Shown in pieces: positions 4,648-8,354 of a stretch of 8,354 nucleotides of DNA; position 1 is the stretch's first letter, and each line of letters opens with the position of its first letter. Source of the DNA: ANME-2 cluster archaeon (GTDB lineage Archaea; Halobacteriota; Methanosarcinia; Methanosarcinales; Methanogasteraceae); the NCBI GenBank assembly GCA_003601535.1, contig PIXW01000206.1:1-8354 (forward strand). Direction: 5' to 3'. The notes below the pieces were generated by a model, which was not told the DNA's origin, did no database searches, and saw only the letters and a list, made by a program, of their open reading frames with translations. The translations under genes were made by a program, and so were the position numbers.

Positions 4648-5417
4648 TCTCTGCAAAGGATATCCGGAGCAGGGCAAGAGAACTGGGAGTTTTGGAGACG
4701 ACGATAGAGCGGGATTACGCACAGAACTGGCTCTTGAAACATCTCGCTTCGATAGAAATGGCACTCAAAGGAGGAACTGGCATAAGAAAAGCATATATCA
4801 AAAATTACAGGTTTTCCGATGATCTTGATTTTACTATGCTCAAAAAAATGGACAGTTTCGAGTTAAACAATCTGATAAGAACAGCAGTTCTTGGAGCGAA
4901 GGAAGAGAGCGGTATCAATTTTGATGAGAAGGTTTCAATCGAAGAGAATATCAATGGTTTCGTAGCGACAGTCTACTTTCGAATTCTGCGGAGCGCCGGA
5001 AATCCGATAAAAATAAAATTGGATATGACCGCTCCTGAAAAAGAGGAGGTTTTACTGCCTCTGAAGGCGAGAGTAATAATTCACCCATATCCTGATGATT
5101 TTCATGCCCGAATACAGGCGTATTCTCTGGAGGAGATGATGGCTGAGAAGATACGGGCTATTTTCGAGAGGACACGACCGAGAGATCTGTACGATGTGTG
5201 GCGCATTCATAATGAAATCGATAAGAGAAAAGTATTAGATATATTATATAAAAAATGTCAGGCTAAAGATGTGAAAATGGACGTTCGATCTCTCGAAGGC
5301 CGAAGAGGGGACTTTGCAAACGCATGGACAAACTCGCTTCGACACCAGTTCAAGACGCTTCCCGACTTCGATACTGTGTTCGGTGAGGTTAAACAGCAGA
5401 TAGCAGAATTCCTGTAG
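4644..5417 (+). CDS. abiEii: AbiEii-family nucleotidyltransferase toxin
   Basis: A 257-residue protein with the AbiEii/AbiGii (COG2253) nucleotidyltransferase motifs. KGGTG (residues 42-46) is the GS-type motif, FSDDLDF (57-63) gives the metal-binding D60 and D62, and D127 in IKIKLDM is the likely third carboxylate. AEKIRAIFERTRPRDLYDVW (167-186) is the conserved C-terminal motif with E168/K169, R180/D181 and D184. Relatives of this fold (MenT toxins) add nucleotides to tRNA 3' ends, and AbiE systems can abort phage infection. That activity is known for relatives and inferred here. All core residues are present. Translation is probably coupled to abiEi. It ends directly at tail remnant R5. 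Confidence 0.9.
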   Translation: MISAKDIRSRARELGVLETTIERDYAQNWLLKHLASIEMALKGGTGIRKAYIKNYRFSDDLDFTMLKKMDSFELNNLIRTAVLGAKEESGINFDEKVSIEENINGFVATVYFRILRSAGNPIKIKLDMTAPEKEEVLLPLKARVIIHPYPDDFHARIQAYSLEEMMAEKIRAIFERTRPRDLYDVWRIHNEIDKRKVLDILYKKCQAKDVKMDVRSLEGRRGDFANAWTNSLRHQFKTLPDFDTVFGEVKQQIAEFL

Positions 5418-5539
5418 GGCAACATCATCACAAACGGCAACTGGTGGGGCACGGCTGACACGACGATAATCAACGCCTGCTCCTCGCGGTCGGGCTCTCT
5501 CTGCTTGCGGGATACGTGCGGATCGAGAGACGGAAGTGA
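5418..5539 (+). pseudogene. Tail remnant R5: surface-protein fragment with two internal deletions
   Basis: Immediately after the AbiEii stop, the sequence encodes GNIITNGNWWGTADTTIINA in the same frame, matching the surface protein but with the stretch between ANG and NWWGT missing. A second deletion joins CAACGC to CTGCTCCTCGCGG, removing the region up to the hydrophobic segment and shifting the frame. The GGATACGTGCGGATCGAGAG...AAGTGA end is intact at DNA level. It is non-functional as a protein. Confidence 0.72.
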
Positions 5540-5545
5540 AGTGAT

Positions 5546-5587
5546 GAGAGGTGCCACGACAGAAGGCACTTCTCCCTGTTCTTTTTT
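5546..5587 (+). terminator. Tail terminator, copy R5
   Basis: GAGAGGTGCC (5546-5555) pairs with GGCACTTCTC (5565-5574), 9-nt loop, followed by six T residues at 5582-5587. It would end the AbiE transcript before the convergent trmJ gene. Nothing recognisable lies between it and 5669 apart from the short CCGTTTGGGA remnant of the 59-bp repeat. Confidence 0.65.
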
Positions 5588-5668
5588 GCAAACCGTTTGG
5601 GATGGCGCAATCGTATCTGATGCGGTCGCTCGTTCGCAGGTTCTGAAGTGGGGTCGTTCACAGAGAAT

Positions 5669-6367
5669 CTAAAAATCAGGTCGGTTATGATACTCGATCA
5701 ATCTGAGAACCCCGCGCAGCGTGTACACCTCTCTTGTAGTCAGTTCAGCCCTGCCGAATATCCGCCTGAGCATCAGTAGCGTCTTCTGCCTCTTGTGCAC
5801 TGGATAGTTGAGATTGCATAACACCGTTTCGATATGCTCATACAGCATATCAAGATCGCGCCGGTCCGCAAGCAGCAGATCACCGGTTTTAAGATCGGAT
5901 AACTCATACAGTATCACTGCGACCGCATGCGAGAGATTCATGATCGGATACTCTTCGCTTGTGGGGATGCTCACCAGCAGATCACACATCACGAGTTCCC
6001 TATTCGAGAGCCCATCATCCTCTCTTCCGAACACGATGGATACGGTTCCTTCCCTGCCATTCAGCTTCTCACGAAGGCGTTTTGGAGGATATGCCGGAAT
6101 TCGTACATGCCTTCCGGCAGTCTCTCCGCGCGTTCCTGTCGTTCCGATTACAAGATTGGAGTCAAAAAACGCATCGTGAAGCGAATCACAGATCGTTGCG
6201 TGCTCTACGATGTCCCATGCATGTTGAGCCATCGTTTCTGCCATGGAACCGATAGAGCATGGATTCACCAGCACAAGATCATGGCAGTCAAAGTTCTTGA
6301 GAACACGGGCAACCGAACCGATGTTACCGTCGTACTGTGGTTCGTTGAGAATTATTCGTATATTCAC
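5669..6367 (-). CDS. trmJ: TrmJ-type tRNA 2'-O-methyltransferase (SPOUT/TrmH family)
   Basis: A 232-residue SPOUT methyltransferase that uses S-adenosylmethionine to methylate a ribose 2'-OH, most likely at position 32 of tRNA. Motif 1 is PQYDGNIGSVARVLKNF (residues 10-26, with N15 and R21). Motif 2 is IVFGREDDGLSNREL (111-125). Motif 3 is IPTSEEYPIMNLSHAVAV (134-151), which forms the trefoil-knot cofactor site. The C-terminal ~70 residues are a helical extension, normal for TrmJ. The start is GTG in a GTGA overlap with the stop of the upstream small basic protein, so the two are translationally coupled. It is convergent with the TA array. The paralogous TrmH-like families are a less likely identity. 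Confidence 0.9.
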   Translation of the reverse strand: MNIRIILNEPQYDGNIGSVARVLKNFDCHDLVLVNPCSIGSMAETMAQHAWDIVEHATICDSLHDAFFDSNLVIGTTGTRGETAGRHVRIPAYPPKRLREKLNGREGTVSIVFGREDDGLSNRELVMCDLLVSIPTSEEYPIMNLSHAVAVILYELSDLKTGDLLLADRRDLDMLYEHIETVLCNLNYPVHKRQKTLLMLRRIFGRAELTTREVYTLRGVLRLIEYHNRPDF

Positions 6368-6537
6368 CGCGCAACAGATTTTTCAGATCGTTTGATCCGT
6401 CTTCTCTTTGTGCCGGATGATGAGTAACGCTGGGCAGGACCAGGTCGCTTATACTTTACATTGCTGTGCTCAACCAGACGAACCTTGCCCTTCCGTCCCT
6501 TGATTTTTATCCATTGAATGCTTCCGGTTTTTCCCAT
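6364..6537 (-). CDS. Small basic protein, DUF5350-like
   Basis: A 57-residue very basic protein, starting MGKTGSIQWIKIKGRKGKVRL and containing RPGPAQRYSSSGTKRRRIKRS. From memory this matches a short archaeal family found in methanogens (DUF5350); I cannot confirm it by search. The open frame extends to 6582, but the ATG at 6537 has GAGG 7 nt upstream (6545-6548 on the + strand coordinates) and the extension MVRQSYYDEQNRGIT looks untranslated. The charge, the RKGK and KRRR clusters and the overlap with a tRNA methyltransferase gene suggest RNA or ribosome binding; this is inference. Function unknown. Confidence 0.78.
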   Translation of the reverse strand: MGKTGSIQWIKIKGRKGKVRLVEHSNVKYKRPGPAQRYSSSGTKRRRIKRSEKSVAR

Positions 6538-6628
6538 TGTTATGCCTCTATTTTGTTCATCATAATAACTCTGTCTGACCATATCAGGTTCGGATATTCT
6601 TAACAGTTGTGTTCATCTCAAGCCTGTT

Positions 6629-7810
6629 TCAGTACGTCTCCAGATCTGTGTTCCGTAGAACCTTCTCATACACGTCGAATGTTTTTTTGGCGATATAATC
6701 CCATGTATAGAATTGTTCTACCTTATTTTTTCCATTTTCCCCCATCTCTTTCATCAGATCCGGATTATCGAGCATGTAGTTGATGCACCATGCAATCGAC
6801 TCCGGATACAGATACGCCTTGATTCCATCCTTGAAATTATCGATGACATCCACTGCAAAGGTTCCGACAACCGGCTTTTCAACACTCCATCCCTCAAGAA
6901 CAACGATTCCAAACGGCTCATTCCGCGATGGCACACATAAGAGATCACAAACATTCATTAATTCCTCTCTCACATCCTCTGACACATATCCGAGAAATCT
7001 GCATGACTGGTACACGCCGAGTTCTCTTGCGAGTTCTTCGTATCGCTGTCGGGACCCTCCTTCGCCAGCAAATATGAACATGACATCCCATCGATGCGCA
7101 AGAATATGCGGTATCGCTTCGATCAGCAGATCCACGCCTTTCTGGTGCACCATCCTCCCGACAAACAAGACGACCGGCGCAAGCGGATGGATGCCATACC
7201 GCTCCTTGACCCGTCCCGGATCGATATCTCTCTTCTGACATTCGAGAACTCCATTCCCTACGATCTCGATCTTTTCATCCGGAATCTGGTATAAATTCCT
7301 GATCTCAGTCCACATGCGTTTTGATGTCGTGATCACTCTCGATGATTCATAGCCAGCAAGCCACTCTCGATGAGATATCTCTCTTGATTCCCATGAATCC
7401 GAATGCGCATTTCCATTTCTACCCCATTCTGTGCTGTGATACGTGATAACGAATGGAGTGCCGCTTCTTCTCTTTATCTCACTCAACGCAAGCACAGGAT
7501 GCCAGTCATGTCCATGTATGATATCGAATCTCCCGAACAGATCCTCTACAGCATAGAATCGATCAACCATCGCCCTGCACATCGCATTCATCTGATCTAC
7601 GATTCCTCCGGATTGATCATGCGCGCACCGCTCGTAATGCACGCCGTTTATCTCTTCATATTCGCTTCTATCGCCTATTCTCGTGAAGATATGAACCTCG
7701 TTTTCACCTGCGAGAATTTCTGATAGATTGGTCACATGCGGTGCAATTCCACCAACCTTGACCGAGTGCATGCTCTCCCATGCAAACATGCCAATTCGTA
7801 GAGATTCCAT
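6629..7810 (-). CDS. GT4-type (GT-B fold) glycosyltransferase
   Basis: A 393-residue glycosyltransferase. KVGGIAPHV (residues 18-26) is the glycine-rich N-terminal loop of GT-B enzymes, GHDWHP (100-105) is the conserved active-site region, and VLFVGRMVHQKGVDLL (214-229, R219 and K224) binds the nucleotide-sugar phosphates. NEPFGIVVLEGWS (297-309) contains the EX7E pair E298/E306. It probably transfers a sugar from a nucleotide donor in the cytoplasm; the acceptor could be a cell-surface glycan, lipid or storage polysaccharide and is not determined. The frame is open to 7957, but the start at ATG 7810 begins the canonical first strand (ESLRIGMFAWE). A TATA-like element lies inside the supposed extension. 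It is transcribed in the same direction as the two genes downstream, 91 nt away. Confidence 0.9.
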   Translation of the reverse strand: MESLRIGMFAWESMHSVKVGGIAPHVTNLSEILAGENEVHIFTRIGDRSEYEEINGVHYERCAHDQSGGIVDQMNAMCRAMVDRFYAVEDLFGRFDIIHGHDWHPVLALSEIKRRSGTPFVITYHSTEWGRNGNAHSDSWESREISHREWLAGYESSRVITTSKRMWTEIRNLYQIPDEKIEIVGNGVLECQKRDIDPGRVKERYGIHPLAPVVLFVGRMVHQKGVDLLIEAIPHILAHRWDVMFIFAGEGGSRQRYEELARELGVYQSCRFLGYVSEDVREELMNVCDLLCVPSRNEPFGIVVLEGWSVEKPVVGTFAVDVIDNFKDGIKAYLYPESIAWCINYMLDNPDLMKEMGENGKNKVEQFYTWDYIAKKTFDVYEKVLRNTDLETY

Positions 7811-7825
7811 GATGTAATTGTAATT

Positions 7826-7837
7826 ATGATATATCTT
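7826..7837 (-). promoter_or_regulatory. TATA-like element for the glycosyltransferase (leaderless type)
   Basis: On the - strand, AAGATATATCAT is centred about 22 nt upstream of the ATG at 7810, the distance expected between an archaeal TATA box and the transcription start. There is no Shine-Dalgarno sequence before this ATG. Together these suggest a leaderless mRNA and argue against the longer reading frame. Confidence 0.5.
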
Positions 7838-8027
7838 GAATCTTTGTTTCGCAAAATCCAGCAGGAGTGTGTGGAAGCCTCTTAAGGATTGGTGATTAAC
7901 CGTGGGAAAGTCTGATTTACCTGATATGCCACATCCGGATCGGGTCATCGAACACACAGCACTTCCGAACAGGCGTAGTTCCGGACCGGAGAATGTCGCG
8001 CAAAGATACGTGGAAATCTGATTTTAA

Positions 8028-8092
8028 TTCACCGCGGAGGCGTAGAGGGAACAGAGACAATATCCCTGTAATATCCGTGTCTCTGTGGTGAA
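8028..8092. repeat. Palindromic intergenic repeat (two-part stem)
   Basis: ACAGAGACA (8051-8059) and TGTCTCTGT (8078-8086) form a perfect 9-bp stem with an 18-nt loop. Directly outside the right arm, GGTGAA (8087-8092) pairs with TTCACC (8028-8033), leaving 17 unpaired bases on the left. The motif order CACCGCGGAGGCG..AGAG..CTCTGTGGTGAA resembles a widespread intergenic repeat that I remember from many bacterial and archaeal genomes (ACCGCAGAG..CTCTGCGGTGAA). This appears to be a degenerate member. Function unknown; a MITE-like origin is possible. Confidence 0.6.
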
Positions 8093-8218
8093 ATATTCCA
8101 ATCCCACAACTATTTCGGGCGAATAAACTGAAATATAGGGACTCATTTCTCAGCCGGAAGTGGGGTATTCGAAACTACTGTTTACAGCGCAGAATGAAGA
8201 CTGTCGCAGACTTTTGTC

Positions 8219-8235
8219 CTGTCTGTGACAGACAG
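8219..8235. other. Perfect 17-nt palindrome
   Basis: CTGTCTGT and ACAGACAG flank a single G. In RNA it can form a 7-bp stem with a 3-nt loop. It lies 22 nt past the stop of the partial - strand frame at the window end, so it could be a 3' hairpin for that gene, although no T-tract follows, or a protein-binding site. Confidence 0.4.
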
Positions 8236-8257
8236 CATAAAATTCTGTGCACACGCA

Positions 8258-8354
8258 TCACCCCTTCGCAACCCCGATCGGAATGACCTGCGCGACCTTG
8301 CATGCAACTCCAACCTGGTGCATGACATCTACGACCTCATTGCTTGATTTATAC
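8258..8354 (-). CDS. C-terminal fragment of an unidentified protein (cut by window edge)
   Basis: The - strand frame is open from the window edge (8353) to TGA at 8258-8260, 31 codons ending VPIGVAKG-type: EVVDVMHQVGVACKVAQ then VIPIGVAKG. The pattern of alternating valines and glycines looks like the last strands of a folded domain. Direction agrees with the neighbouring genes. I do not recognise the family. The frame is short enough to arise by chance, and the + strand also has an open frame in register (8198-8347), so confidence is limited. Confidence 0.4.
   Translation of the reverse strand, partial: YKSSNEVVDVMHQVGVACKVAQVIPIGVAKG

Larger units (their letters stand above)
7811..8257. 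other. Intergenic region with promoter, palindromic repeat and palindrome
   Basis: About 450 bases without a supported gene. It holds the glycosyltransferase promoter (7826-7837), a long imperfect stem element (8028-8092) and a perfect 17-nt palindrome (8219-8235). Between 7838 and 8027, and between 8093 and 8218, I see only short stop-interrupted frames and nothing else recognisable. Confidence 0.6.

Noticed and set aside
922..5660. Classical integron
   Set aside because: The cassette-like order is suggestive, but there is no integrase gene in the window and no recognisable attC core sites; the shared element is the end of a protein-coding gene plus a terminator.
768..5661. Recurring - strand open frames at each tail copy, with similar peptides such as LLSWHLSS or VAPLINSLPSLDP
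   Set aside because: They recur only because the tail DNA recurs. They vary in frame and length between copies, and no start or domain is conserved.
5808..6427. + strand open frames of 98-166 codons opposite trmJ
   Set aside because: trmJ has complete SPOUT motifs on the - strand; the + strand frames have no recognisable domain.
6780..7723. + strand open frames opposite the glycosyltransferase
   Set aside because: Shadows of a gene with clear GT-B motifs over its whole length.

Overview
The window looks like a chromosomal fragment of a methanogen- or ANME-related euryarchaeon (Methanomicrobia-like). The evidence is a NosD-type parallel beta-helix surface protein with an archaeal PEF-CTERM-like sorting tail, a small basic protein that I recall as the methanogen-associated DUF5350 family, an archaeal TrmJ-type tRNA methyltransferase, archaeal toxin-antitoxin families, GGTGA-type ribosome binding sites and TATA/BRE-like promoters. 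The species cannot be fixed from the sequence alone.

Left part (1-921): the 3' end of a repeat-rich beta-helix surface protein gene on the + strand. It has five in-frame tandem units of 66-72 bp, an NWWGT-containing C-terminal region, and a PVPELP / hydrophobic / RIERRK tail.

Centre (922-5660): the most striking region. Four complete two-gene toxin-antitoxin (TA) operons lie head-to-tail on the + strand: AbrB-type antitoxin + RelE/ParE toxin (1109-1620), UPF0175 antitoxin + DUF3368/PIN toxin (1965-2740), RelB-like antitoxin + RelE toxin (3083-3537) and AbiEi + AbiEii (3889-5417). Each operon is followed by a decayed copy of the 3' end of a surface-protein gene. Every copy retains the RIERRK-stop segment and a 10-bp hairpin with a T-tract. 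The layout is therefore surface gene tail, TA1, tail, TA2, tail, TA3, tail, TA4, tail, all in one direction. It looks like a cassette array, or a former tandem family of surface-protein genes colonised by TA modules. The TA genes are more A/T-rich than the tails, which suggests separate origins. Antitoxin precedes toxin in every pair, and the open frames overlap by 1-7 nt, which indicates translational coupling. Inverted repeats near the antitoxin starts are candidate autoregulatory operators.

Right part (5669-8354): ordinary-looking chromosomal genes on the - strand. A GT4-type glycosyltransferase is followed by a small basic DUF5350-like protein whose stop overlaps the GTG start of trmJ. 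The last 540 bases hold a leaderless-type promoter for the glycosyltransferase, a degenerate palindromic repeat, a perfect 17-nt palindrome and the apparent 3' end of a further - strand gene cut by the window edge.

No RNA gene, CRISPR array, transposase or integrase is visible.
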